The notes under the pieces were generated by a model that searched no databases, was not told where the DNA came from, and saw nothing but the letters and a program-made list of their open reading frames with translations. DNA of 14,004 bases from NCBI GenBank assembly GCA_937898885.1, contig CALDKD010000080.1:1-14004 (forward strand), in the 5' to 3' direction. Positions within the stretch are counted from its first letter, which is position 1; each line of letters starts with the position of its first letter. Below, in pieces: positions 1-6,258 of this stretch. Both the position numbers and the translations under genes were made by a program. The DNA is from an uncultured Bacteroidales bacterium. Its GTDB lineage: Bacteria > Bacteroidota > Bacteroidia > Bacteroidales > Bacteroidaceae.

Positions 1-2
1 AC

Positions 3-62
3 AACGGCGGTAACCAGTCATCCGATAATGTTCAGGATGCCGATTACGAGGAGGTGAAGTGA
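3..62 (+). CDS. dnaK: 3' end of probable dnaK (Hsp70 chaperone), partial
   Basis: An open frame enters from the left edge and stops with TGA at 60-62. The last 19 codons read NGGNQSSDNVQDADYEEVK. A Gly/Asn/Gln/Ser-rich low-complexity run followed by an acidic D-A-D-[FY]-E-E-V-K end is the usual C-terminal tail of bacterial DnaK. DnaK is the ATP-dependent cytosolic Hsp70 that folds proteins with DnaJ and GrpE. Only the tail is visible, so the call rests on this motif. A strong terminator follows directly. If correct, this is host chromosome and the integrase module beside it marks an insertion just downstream of dnaK. Another protein with an acidic tail cannot be excluded. Confidence 0.65.
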   Translation, partial: NGGNQSSDNVQDADYEEVK

Positions 63-97
63 GCCAGCAAAGACAAATAAATACAAATAATGAAAAG

Positions 98-135
98 TGC
101 GGTGTAAGTCATTGATTTACACCGCATTTTTGTTT
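98..135 (+). terminator. Rho-independent terminator after probable dnaK
   Basis: A perfect 10-bp inverted repeat, TGCGGTGTAA (98-107) and TTACACCGCA (117-126), encloses a 9-nt loop and is followed by TTTTTGTTT. It starts 35 bp after the TGA of the upstream gene and reads in the same direction. Confidence 0.88.
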
Positions 136-159
136 AGTTTAAACTTTGATTTGGTGATT

Positions 160-189
160 TTTGTTTATGTTTATTTTTGTGTATATTTG
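160..189 (+). promoter_or_regulatory. Bacteroides-type promoter for the HTH-integrase operon
   Basis: TATATTTG at 182-189 matches the Bacteroides -7 consensus TAnnTTTG exactly. A TTTG at 160-163, 18 bp upstream, fits the -33 element. Transcription would begin near 195, leaving a leader of about 100 nt that carries the TGAGAC repeats before the ATG at 303. Confidence 0.55.
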
Positions 190-205
190 TAGCGTATTTG
201 TAGCG
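184..205 (+). repeat. Tandem 11-bp direct repeat
   Basis: TATTTGTAGCG occurs twice head to tail (184-194 and 195-205) with no mismatch. The first copy overlaps the predicted -7 box, so a protein bound here could affect transcription of the integration genes. It may also be part of the attachment site. Confidence 0.6.
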
Positions 206-214
206 CGACTTAAA

Positions 215-280
215 TAGGACAGATGTGAGACTGTATGAGACAAATGAGACTGTGTGAGACAAATGAGACAAAAACGGGAC
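215..280 (+). repeat. Array of TGAGAC hexamers at helical-turn spacing
   Basis: Five exact TGAGAC copies start at 226, 236, 245, 255 and 264. Related TAGGAC (215) and CGGGAC (275) flank them. Spacings are 9-11 bp, so all copies lie on about the same face of the helix. Within the array a 15-bp unit, TGAGACAAATGAGAC, repeats at 236-250 and 255-269. This arrangement resembles recombinase arm-type sites or operator iterons bound cooperatively by a small HTH protein. Likely ligands are the neighbouring HTH proteins or the integrase N-terminus (inference). Confidence 0.7.
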
Positions 281-302
281 TTTTATTATGTAAGGAAAAA
301 TC

Positions 303-878
303 ATGCCAGCATCAAAGATGAATTATGAAAGAACTTGCGAGTTCTGTGGAAAGACATTTATGGCAAAGACCCTATATTCGAAATATTGTTGCCATAATTG
401 TTCTAAGAAAGCTTATGCTAGAAAACAACGTGAGGAGCTTTTGGAAAAGGCAAGGCTTGAACGGGTTGAACAGACCACTTCTTATCGAAACTATATTACG
501 GTTAAAGAGGCTGTTGACTTGTTTGCTTTATCAAAACATACGATATATCGTTTGGTGAGGAAGGGAATTGTGAATTCAATACAACTAGGCGAACGCAGCA
601 TGCGTGTCTGCAAGGAGGATTTCATCGAGCACTCGATTTTACCACAATATGAAAATATTAACACGGTTAAGGAGAAACAGAATGAAAGACGTCTATACAG
701 TTATTACTTTGATGAAACTGACTGTTATACTGTCGGAGAAATCAATAAGAAATATGCAGTACATGATACAACTATCTGGGCCGCAATAAGGAAAAATGGC
801 ATTCCGACTGTATTTCGTAAAAACTATGTATACGTTCCTAAAGATCTTATTGATGAACTTTTTGGAAACGCTAAATAA
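303..878 (+). CDS. Zinc-finger/double-HTH DNA-binding protein of the integration module
   Basis: The 191-aa protein has an N-terminal Cys cluster (C12, C15, C29/C30, C33: CxxC followed by YCCHNC) that would bind zinc, then a basic linker. An excisionase/MerR-like HTH follows at about residues 65-110 (TVKEAVDLFALSKHTIYRLV, ending in an 'RVCKEDF' wing). A second similar HTH lies at about 137-187 (TVGEINKKYAVHDTTIWAAI). Such proteins commonly sit directly before tyrosine recombinases in Bacteroidales mobile elements and act as directionality or regulatory factors. The integrase begins 9 bp downstream, so the two are probably co-transcribed. The start could also be the ATG at 318. The exact role is inferred. 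Confidence 0.8.
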   Translation: MPASKMNYERTCEFCGKTFMAKTLYSKYCCHNCSKKAYARKQREELLEKARLERVEQTTSYRNYITVKEAVDLFALSKHTIYRLVRKGIVNSIQLGERSMRVCKEDFIEHSILPQYENINTVKEKQNERRLYSYYFDETDCYTVGEINKKYAVHDTTIWAAIRKNGIPTVFRKNYVYVPKDLIDELFGNAK

Positions 879-887
879 TCTTCTTCT

Positions 888-2165
888 ATGAAACAGACCC
901 TTTCACGTACAAAATGTACAGTCAGACTAAAGAAATCTGATACCTTGGATTCGTGGCGCCTTTATTTGGATTGTTATCCTGTCAGAAAGAATGGTAAGGT
1001 AATTAAAGTAATAGAATCTTTGAACCGTAGCGTGACAACACCGATATGGGACAAATCAAAGAAATCGGAAAAGAATGGCGTGATCATTTATCAGCCAAAA
1101 CGTGATATCAATGGTGTAATAATGTGTCGTTCGCAGGTTGACAGACAATCATGTGAATATGCTGACAATATTAGGGCTATGCGTCAGCTTGAATACGACA
1201 AAGCGGAACTCCTGACAGCTCAGGAGAATGCACTTGTGATGCAGGAAGAAAGACAACAGGAGGATTTTATCGGTTATTTCTTCAGCATCATAAAGAAGGT
1301 ACATCCGGCCAGTTCAGAAGGTATTATTGAAAATTGGCGCCGTGTCGGTGCCATATTAAGAGATTTCTCGAAAAACAAACCAATACCGTTCAGTAGGATA
1401 GATGTGACTTTATTGGAAGATATCAAACTATATCTGCTTCGTGCTCCTCAGGGAGGTTCCAAGAAGGGCACTTTATCTCGCAATACTGCTTCGACGTATT
1501 TCTCAATAGTCAAATCCGGATTGAAGCGTGCTTTCATAGACGGATATCTGTCTGTTGATGTAAGTGCTAAAGTCAGTGGAATTTCATTTGTTGCAGCCAG
1601 ACGCGAGACACTTACAATGGATGAATTCAACAAACTTGCCATAACCCCTTGCAGTAATCCTGTCATCAAACAGGCTGCATTCTTTTCAATGCTTACAGGA
1701 ATGCGTCACAGTGACATTAAGAAATTGAAGTGGAAAAACATCATCAATGATGATGGCACTTGGCGTGTTGATTTTACACAGAAGAAGACTGGGGGTGTGG
1801 AATATATGCCGATATCGGATTTGGCATATTCAATCTGTGGTAAACGCGCTGAACCTGATAGGTGTGTGTTTGGGGGACTTCCTGATCCGTCATGGATTAG
1901 CAGACCAATATCAGAATGGGTTCAGGCAGCTGGAATCACAAAGCATATTACATTCCATTGTTTTCGTCATACATTTGCTACTTTGCAGTTGAAAAACGGA
2001 ACTGACATTTATACTGTAAGTCGTATGCTGGGTCACACAAAAGTTACAACAACGCAGATATATGCCAAAGTTGTTGACTCTACAAAGGTGAAATCCGCAA
2101 ATGCTATTAAAGTTGACGACTCCATAGCGGCTCACTTGCAGAACTGTACCATTTCAGGCAAGTGA
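888..2165 (+). CDS. Tyrosine recombinase / integrase
   Basis: The 425-aa protein has the full catalytic set: R273 (TGMRHSD), K299/K300 (FTQKKTG), H357 and R360 (FHCFRHTFAT), H383 (MLGHTKV) and the nucleophile Y392 (QIYAKV). Residues about 1-115 form the N-terminal arm-binding part typical of Bacteroidales integrases, residues about 125-225 the core-binding SAM-like domain, and about 240-400 the catalytic domain. It would cut and rejoin DNA at att sites to integrate or excise the element. Length and layout are normal and no damage is seen. It follows the HTH gene by 9 bp and ends at a clear terminator. Confidence 0.95.
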   Translation: MKQTLSRTKCTVRLKKSDTLDSWRLYLDCYPVRKNGKVIKVIESLNRSVTTPIWDKSKKSEKNGVIIYQPKRDINGVIMCRSQVDRQSCEYADNIRAMRQLEYDKAELLTAQENALVMQEERQQEDFIGYFFSIIKKVHPASSEGIIENWRRVGAILRDFSKNKPIPFSRIDVTLLEDIKLYLLRAPQGGSKKGTLSRNTASTYFSIVKSGLKRAFIDGYLSVDVSAKVSGISFVAARRETLTMDEFNKLAITPCSNPVIKQAAFFSMLTGMRHSDIKKLKWKNIINDDGTWRVDFTQKKTGGVEYMPISDLAYSICGKRAEPDRCVFGGLPDPSWISRPISEWVQAAGITKHITFHCFRHTFATLQLKNGTDIYTVSRMLGHTKVTTTQIYAKVVDSTKVKSANAIKVDDSIAAHLQNCTISGK

Positions 2166-2185
2166 CTATTCACATATTCGTTATG

Positions 2186-2218
2186 ACAGGCGATTCTTTT
2201 GTTTCGCCTGTTTTTTTT
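2186..2218 (+). terminator. Rho-independent terminator after the integrase
   Basis: ACAGGCGA (2186-2193) and TCGCCTGT (2204-2211) form a perfect 8-bp stem with a 10-nt loop, followed by eight T residues. It lies about 20 bp past the integrase stop codon. Confidence 0.9.
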
Positions 2219-2347
2219 GTTATTGTTACTTCATGTTTATTTGATTGTTATCGGCCTATGACAGAATCATAATCAATTCACTATTGATAAACAGCCTTCC
2301 TTTGCAGCGCATTCTTGATAAAGACAAACCAAAACAAACATAACAAA

Positions 2348-2707
2348 ATGGAAGGTAACATTACATTTGAACAGATGCCTGCGGTTATTATGGCATTAGT
2401 AGACAAGGTTGACGAACTGTCAAGGAAGCTGGATAAGATAAGTAAGATAAAGAGGTCAGAACAATCTCGTGATGAGTGGTTTGATGTTGCTTCTTTGAGT
2501 GATTATCTTCCTAGTCATCCCACATATCAAACTATTTATTGTTGGACTCATGCGCATGTAATACCTTATAGGAAAAATGGAAAACGGCTTGTATTCCTTA
2601 AGTCAGAAATCGACGAGTGGATGTCGAAGGAAAAGTGTGACGCATATACTAGTCAGGATGCAATGGATGATGCACGTGCATATATCGCTACTCATAAGCG
2701 AAAGTGA
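2348..2707 (+). CDS. Small excisionase-like HTH protein
   Basis: The best start is the ATG at 2348, giving 119 aa beginning MEGNITFEQMPAVIMALVDK. An in-frame ATG at 2315 adds only an Asn/Lys-rich tail and fits the family poorly. Residues about 1-35 look helical and possibly coiled-coil (ALVDKVDELSRKLDKISK). Residues about 44-92 form a winged HTH of the HTH_17/excisionase type (WFDVASLSDYLP, then YRKNGKRLVFLKSEIDEWM). This family is abundant in Bacteroidales mobile elements next to integrases and is thought to act as excisionase or regulator. It is separated from the integrase by a terminator, so it has its own transcript. No strong promoter is seen; TTCCTTTG near 2297 is a weak -7 candidate. 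Confidence 0.8.
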   Translation: MEGNITFEQMPAVIMALVDKVDELSRKLDKISKIKRSEQSRDEWFDVASLSDYLPSHPTYQTIYCWTHAHVIPYRKNGKRLVFLKSEIDEWMSKEKCDAYTSQDAMDDARAYIATHKRK

Positions 2708-2771
2708 TAAGAAAATAAGTTTGATTCATTTGCGATATATAAAGCAAACGTTAAACCAAACCGGTTATGCG

Positions 2772-2830
2772 GGCCAAAGAAAAAAGGATGGGTTGTGTGA
2801 TGAAGTCTGTTCTTCTTTTTTTTTCTGGCC
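2772..2830 (+). terminator. Imperfect inverted repeat with T-run, possible terminator
   Basis: GGCCA (2772-2776) pairs with TGGCC (2826-2830). After a 2-nt bulge, an A-rich tract (2779-2785) pairs with the T-rich tract 2819-2825. A small hairpin GAAG-TCTGTT-CTTC (2802-2815) immediately precedes nine T residues. Either form could end transcription of the HTH gene before the next promoter. The stems are short or AT-rich, so this is tentative. Confidence 0.4.
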
Positions 2831-2841
2831 AGCAAAAAACA

Positions 2842-2872
2842 TTGGATTGAATCAAGTCAAGAAGTATCTTTG
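2842..2872 (+). promoter_or_regulatory. Bacteroides-type promoter, nearly leaderless
   Basis: TATCTTTG at 2865-2872 is a perfect TAnnTTTG -7 box. TTGG at 2842-2845, 19 bp upstream, fits the -33 element. The ATG at 2881 is only 8 bp past the -7 box, so the transcript would start at or within a few bases of the start codon. Confidence 0.65.
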
Positions 2873-2880
2873 CAACCGCA

Positions 2881-3690
2881 ATGAGCAAGAAGGTTCTGTT
2901 CTTACATGGTTTCTTTGCCAGCGGACAATGTCAGCAGGCAGAGGCACTTCGTGAAGCCCTCATAAAGAAGGCTGATGTGCTGTCACCGGATTTGCCTCTT
3001 CATCCCGCTGAGGCGCTGGAACTTGTTCGTACCATCTGCGACAAGGAAAAGCCGGATCTGCTTGTCGGCAACAGCTGTGGAGCGTTCTATGCCCAGATTG
3101 TTGCTCCAAGAGCCGGAATACCCGCACTGCTTGGCAACCCGTCATTTGAAATGTCCCGGTTCCTGAAGGAAAGGATAGGGGAACACCAATATAAGTCACA
3201 GCGTAAAGACGGTCATCAGACCTTCATGATAACTGACGAACTGGTGGAGGAGTTCCGCTCCTTGGAGTCATTGCAGTTCGACTGCTGCAACTCATACTAT
3301 CGTGACCGGGTGTGGGGACTGTTCGGTGAGAACGATGACCTTATGCATGGCGAACCGCTTTTCCTGCAGCACTACAACAATGCAGTGCACTTTCCTGGCG
3401 GGCACACTCCGACACCCGATGAGGTGAAGACCTGGTACGCTCCGCTGGTAGAGAAAATGCTGCTTCGGCTTTCCCCATCGGAAGTCCGCCATTTCCGTCA
3501 CTTCAAAGGCGGCCTGTATCACATAGTGGCATCGGCCCTTGACAGCGAGACCTGTGAACGCATGGTGGTTTATCAGGCTGAATATGGTGACTGCAAGTTG
3601 TGGGTCCGTCCTGAGAGTATGTTCTTCGGACATGTTGAGCGTGATGGCCGCAGGTTCGAGAGGTTCACTGAATACGACCCGGAACAATGA
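2881..3690 (+). CDS. YqiA/YcfP-like alpha/beta-hydrolase fused to a DUF1653 domain
   Basis: This is a 269-aa protein. Residues 1 to about 190 are a small alpha/beta-hydrolase of the YqiA esterase type: an FLHGF oxyanion-loop motif near residues 7-11, nucleophile S65 in GNSCGA, acid candidates in FGENDD near residue 150, and catalytic H175 in PGGHTPTPDE. Residues about 200-265 match DUF1653: FRHFKGGLYHIV, then ERMVVYQAEYGDCKLWVRP, then MFFGHVERDGRRFERFTEY. YqiA hydrolyses short acyl esters in the cytosol. DUF1653 is a small domain of unknown role, often a separate protein elsewhere. No signal peptide is present. Its stop overlaps the next start (ATGA). The substrate is unknown. Confidence 0.82.
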   Translation: MSKKVLFLHGFFASGQCQQAEALREALIKKADVLSPDLPLHPAEALELVRTICDKEKPDLLVGNSCGAFYAQIVAPRAGIPALLGNPSFEMSRFLKERIGEHQYKSQRKDGHQTFMITDELVEEFRSLESLQFDCCNSYYRDRVWGLFGENDDLMHGEPLFLQHYNNAVHFPGGHTPTPDEVKTWYAPLVEKMLLRLSPSEVRHFRHFKGGLYHIVASALDSETCERMVVYQAEYGDCKLWVRPESMFFGHVERDGRRFERFTEYDPEQ

Positions 3691-3965
3691 TAAGTGACCG
3701 CATAGAATCCTTTGTCCTGCGCTTTAGAAAAGGCGATGCCGAGACTATGTCTCTGACTGAGACTGCAGCTCTTTGCAGCCACCTTGATGAGTTCATTGAT
3801 GAAAGCGATCTGAGTGAACTTGCCAACCTTCTTTCCTGCTATCCCACCAAGGACAACATCCGTGACGCCATTGAATCCATGACCCGTGAGGCAGACCGTG
3901 CCATCCGCAGCCTGTATGCCAGCGGACGCTGCCGCGAGATGGGTGATGACGAACTGATTATGTGA
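3687..3965 (+). CDS. Small unknown protein coupled to the esterase gene
   Basis: The 92-aa protein is not recognised. It is rich in acidic residues and predicted helix (SLTETAALCSHLDEFIDE, DLSELANLLSCYP, DAIESMTREADRAIRSLY), without membrane segments or Cys/His metal sites. Its ATG overlaps the stop of the YqiA/DUF1653 gene by 4 nt (ATGA), which indicates translational coupling. That makes a functional link with the hydrolase likely, for example as partner or regulator (inference). Confidence 0.75.
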   Translation: MISDRIESFVLRFRKGDAETMSLTETAALCSHLDEFIDESDLSELANLLSCYPTKDNIRDAIESMTREADRAIRSLYASGRCREMGDDELIM

Positions 3966-4036
3966 TTGTTTTTTCCTTTGGACAGCAGACTGAATCATGC
4001 CGGCGCGGTCACCGTAGAATGTGCGATTGTCATCGA

Positions 4037-4598
4037 TTATTTCAGTGCTTTGCCATCGTAAAATGCTTGGCCGACTTTATTGCCCAACAGAATGTAGCTG
4101 TGATGCACGGGGTCGAATGTGATGAGCTGCATCTTCTCAATGTCCGGGTTGCCGTCTTCTGCAAGATATCTTTCGTCAACCTAGATGTTGACTATTTCTG
4201 CTATCAGGTTGTAGCCTTCTTCCGATTCGTCAATCTTCTCCTTTATGCGGCATTCCAGAGTCATGGGGAAGCAGATGAATACCGGGGCGTTCACCTTTTC
4301 TGCCCTGACAGACTTCCAATCTGTTTTAGCCATTTTCTCAGGGTCATTCTTTGCACTGACAATACCCACAAAGTCACTGGCAACCATAGTGTCAACTGTC
4401 GCGAAAGCCACGGTGAACTCCGTTCCGATTCAGATTGCCAGTGGTCTGATGACTGCCCATTGAGATCATTATTTCCTTCATGTCCCACTGGCCTCCCCAA
4501 GCTGCATTCATCGCATTGGGAGTGCCGTCTTGGTTGTAAGTACCGATAATCAATACCGGCTGTGGTGCTACCCACGGTTTAGGTGTAAAACTTTTCAT
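4037..4598 (-). pseudogene. Flavin reductase-like protein, inactivated by frameshift and stop
   Basis: Reading from the ATG at 4598, the protein begins MKSFTPKPWVAPQPVLIIGT and continues through GTPNAMNAAWGG, hallmarks of the FMN-binding flavin reductase-like family. After NLNRN the frame shifts at about 4418-4423. The +1 frame resumes at once with EFTVAFATVDTMVASDFVGI and VNAPVFICFPMTLECRI. At 4181-4183 an in-frame TAG interrupts EIVNI*VDERYLAEDGNPDI. The same frame then runs to a natural end, DPVHHSYILLGNKVGQAFYD...ALK, with TAA at 4037-4039. Total length is 562 nt (187 codons plus one base), the size expected for the family apart from one extra base. Two independent lesions argue for a true pseudogene rather than a sequencing error. 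Intact members bind FMN and reduce flavins or act as oxidoreductases. Confidence 0.88.
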
Positions 4599-4678
4599 TG
4601 TCTGTTATGTTATTCATTCGCGAATATAGGTATTTTCAGCTTATTCGCTCATGGCAATCAACCCTTGAAATACTTTTT

Positions 4679-4699
4679 GATAACTGTAATACGATGATT
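4679..4699. promoter_or_regulatory. Second copy of the umuD-type palindromic operator
   Basis: GATAACTGTAATACGATGATT differs at only a few positions from the palindrome at 13016-13036 before umuD. The match extends to both sides: TTTTT before it and TTTCAGAAATG shortly after it. It lies about 80 bp upstream of the flavin-reductase pseudogene (- strand) and 200 bp upstream of the gene at 4902 (+ strand). Its right half is less symmetrical, so it may be decaying. Confidence 0.6.
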
Positions 4700-4876
4700 A
4701 AGGAGATTTCAGAAATGGTACTCATCTGTTTTGCGTCTTTTCTGAAAATCGCATAACTGCCGCTGCGCCACACTCTGCGGAATACGTTGAATCTGTTGTG
4801 GAACATTAATATCCGTGCTTCAGAGTCGCCATCGGAATCTTTTTTGCATATGCCATATTTTTGCCGAAGCTCCCGA

Positions 4877-4884
4877 TAGTTTTG
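4877..4884 (+). promoter_or_regulatory. -7 promoter box before the unknown 165-aa gene
   Basis: TAGTTTTG matches TAnnTTTG and ends 17 bp before the ATG at 4902. No -33 TTTG stands at the usual 19-21 bp; the nearest (4860-4863) is 13 bp away. A promoter here is plausible but weakly supported. Confidence 0.4.
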
Positions 4885-4901
4885 CAGTCAAAAAACTCAG
4901 T

Positions 4902-5399
4902 ATGGAACAGATTAAGACAAAACTACCTGAATTCGAAAACAGAGTGTATATCCTTGGCGGCCCGCGTCAGCAGGCTCTGGAGGAGGCTATGGAAATCATT
5001 CTGAGAACCACTGACAGATGCCATGTCTGCATTGAGATATTCTGCGAGAAAGACACCCGTGAAACAATCGAGACGATGTTCAACAGACTGGCGGACGCAC
5101 CGAATCACCGGGGCAAGCTGGATTTCGTCTATTACACCACAATCAAGAACGGAAACGTCGAGGCAGTCAGCAACCGAATCTGGGCATCTCATAGCCGCCG
5201 CTTCGTCAGACTCACCCTCATTGACTCTCTGGAGTACCTCCATTCAAGAGGCAAAGAACACAACCGCGAAGAAGTCCTCAGAAGAATCGCCAGATGCAAT
5301 CCTGTCATCATCGTCTCAGATGTACTCGCTCCCTCGGGAACTGACGGCGGCCAGTGGGATGTTAATGGCACTACACTGTCACTCTCAATCCGGGACTAA
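4902..5399 (+). CDS. Unknown 165-aa cytosolic protein
   Basis: Start ATG at 4902 follows a TAnnTTTG box. An upstream extension of the frame to 4815 crosses that box and is rejected. The protein is not recognised. It shows alternating strands and helices: FENRVYILGGPRQQALEEAM, then CHVCIEIFCEKD, then KLDFVYYTTIKNGNVEAV, then RRFVRLTLIDSLEYLHSR, then CNPVIIVSDVLAPSGTDGG. This suggests a compact alpha/beta fold. There is no signal peptide or membrane segment. Cys residues at CHVCIEIFC could bind metal, but no second cluster exists. It converges with the - strand cluster that ends at 5462. Confidence 0.7.
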   Translation: MEQIKTKLPEFENRVYILGGPRQQALEEAMEIILRTTDRCHVCIEIFCEKDTRETIETMFNRLADAPNHRGKLDFVYYTTIKNGNVEAVSNRIWASHSRRFVRLTLIDSLEYLHSRGKEHNREEVLRRIARCNPVIIVSDVLAPSGTDGGQWDVNGTTLSLSIRD

Positions 5400-5461
5400 T
5401 ATGCTCCGAAGCTTTCAAGCGTCTGGAGTATTGTCTCCTCAGGTGAAGCAACCTGGGGCTT

Positions 5462-5650
5462 CTAGGAAAGATTCATCCTCGTAATCCTGAAGCTTCCGTC
5501 TTCTTCCTTGTTTATTGTGTCAAAATATGCGCATCCGTATTCTCTCCATTCATATTCGAATCTGTTATTGCCGTCACGCTGCTCTATGTTGTAGACAACA
5601 ACAGCTCGTGAGCCGTCCGTCAGCGTGTATTTCTTAGTGTCAGTCACCAT
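5462..5650 (-). CDS. Small unknown protein, last gene of the WYL-nuclease cluster
   Basis: The 62-aa product begins MVTDTKKYTLTDGSRAVVVY and is rich in charged and aromatic residues (FEYEWREYGCAYFDTI). It looks like a small beta-rich cytosolic protein and is not recognised. It starts 41 bp after the phosphoesterase stop on the same strand, so it probably shares that transcript. Being short and unmatched, it is less certain than its neighbours, though the composition looks coding. Confidence 0.6.
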   Translation of the reverse strand: MVTDTKKYTLTDGSRAVVVYNIEQRDGNNRFEYEWREYGCAYFDTINKEEDGSFRITRMNLS

Positions 5651-5691
5651 CCTGCTTCAGCAGAAATCCGTTGTATGGGAAAGCAGTCCGC

Positions 5692-6258
5692 TCAAATATT
5701 AAAAACCATTGGCGGGAAGCTCACCTCTCCCGCATCATTCAGGACTGAACCGTTGGAGAATAAAGTGCCACTTCGCCGGGTGATGCCATTTGCTTCATGC
5801 GCGTGGCCGAACATGTGATATTTAGGTCTGACCTCAGACACACGTTTCAAAATAGCTGGACTGCCCCAGTTCATACCCATGGTCCTGTCCATTATTCCAA
5901 GCGGTGGCTCGTGAGTGACAAGAACGTCAATGCCATCGGGAATGATGTCAGTCGGGTGGTTGTATGCTATCCCGAAGAATCGGACACCATCTATGGTTAT
6001 GCCTCTGTCTTGAAGGAAGTGCACATTGTCCGGCAGGTCTTCAATATTGTCCGCATCCCAAAGACACAAGTCGTGATTTCCGGTTACAAAGACCTTGTGA
6101 GGATGTGGGAGCTCTATGAACCAGTTCAGGAAGTCCAGGACCTCCTCTTCCGTGCCGTTGTCACTAAGGTCTCCGCAATGAATGAGAACATCGCCTTCTG
6201 GAATACTTGTCAGAAGGTGATGTCGGGAGTGCGTGTCTGAAATCTGTACTATTCTCAT
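5692..6258 (-). CDS. Calcineurin-like metallophosphoesterase
   Basis: This 188-aa protein shows the complete metallophosphatase signature: D8-T-H10 (ISDTHSRH), GD30LSDNG, GN61H62D63, TH116EPP and GH152AH154E. These residues bind two metal ions, so it should hydrolyse a phosphomono- or phosphodiester. It is close in length and motif spacing to small cytosolic metallophosphatases of the MPPED type. There is no signal peptide. Its ATG overlaps the stop of the upstream PGN_0703-like gene (ATGA), indicating translational coupling. In this context it may process nucleic-acid ends or a nucleotide made or released by the partner proteins (inference); the substrate is unknown. Confidence 0.9.
   Translation of the reverse strand: MRIVQISDTHSRHHLLTSIPEGDVLIHCGDLSDNGTEEEVLDFLNWFIELPHPHKVFVTGNHDLCLWDADNIEDLPDNVHFLQDRGITIDGVRFFGIAYNHPTDIIPDGIDVLVTHEPPLGIMDRTMGMNWGSPAILKRVSEVRPKYHMFGHAHEANGITRRSGTLFSNGSVLNDAGEVSFPPMVFNI

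Larger units (their letters stand above)
136..302. other. Intergenic region before the integration module; candidate left attachment end
   Basis: This AT-rich interval between the dnaK terminator and the first element gene has four layers: a perfect palindrome AGTTTAAACT (136-145), a promoter (160-189), a tandem 11-bp repeat TATTTGTAGCG (184-194 and 195-205), and the TGAGAC array (215-280). It is where the attachment core and integrase arm sites would be expected, next to an integrase gene and a housekeeping gene. The core cannot be fixed without the other end of the element. Confidence 0.4.
4599..4901. other. 303-bp non-coding region with an operator copy and a promoter
   Basis: No convincing gene is seen here. 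It contains a sequence close to the umuD operator (4679-4699, listed separately). A possible promoter for the pseudogene reads on the - strand: CTATATTCG near 4621-4632, similar to the element before the nitroreductase gene. A -7-like box TAGTTTTG (4877-4884) precedes the unknown gene at 4902. A short stretch (GCTTCAG...GCCAT...TTTTTTGC, 4818-4847) resembles 13094-13113, so some of this interval may be a diverged copy of the umuD upstream region. Confidence 0.5.

Noticed and set aside
3962..4549. 195-codon + strand frame
   Set aside because: It is antisense to the flavin-reductase pseudogene, whose protein motifs are clear on the - strand. Its own translation is Cys/His-rich without any known pattern.
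5436..5457. Hairpin CCTCAGGT/ACCTGGGG between the convergent genes as a terminator
   Set aside because: The stem contains a mismatch or G-T pair and no T-run follows on either strand, so terminator function is not supported.
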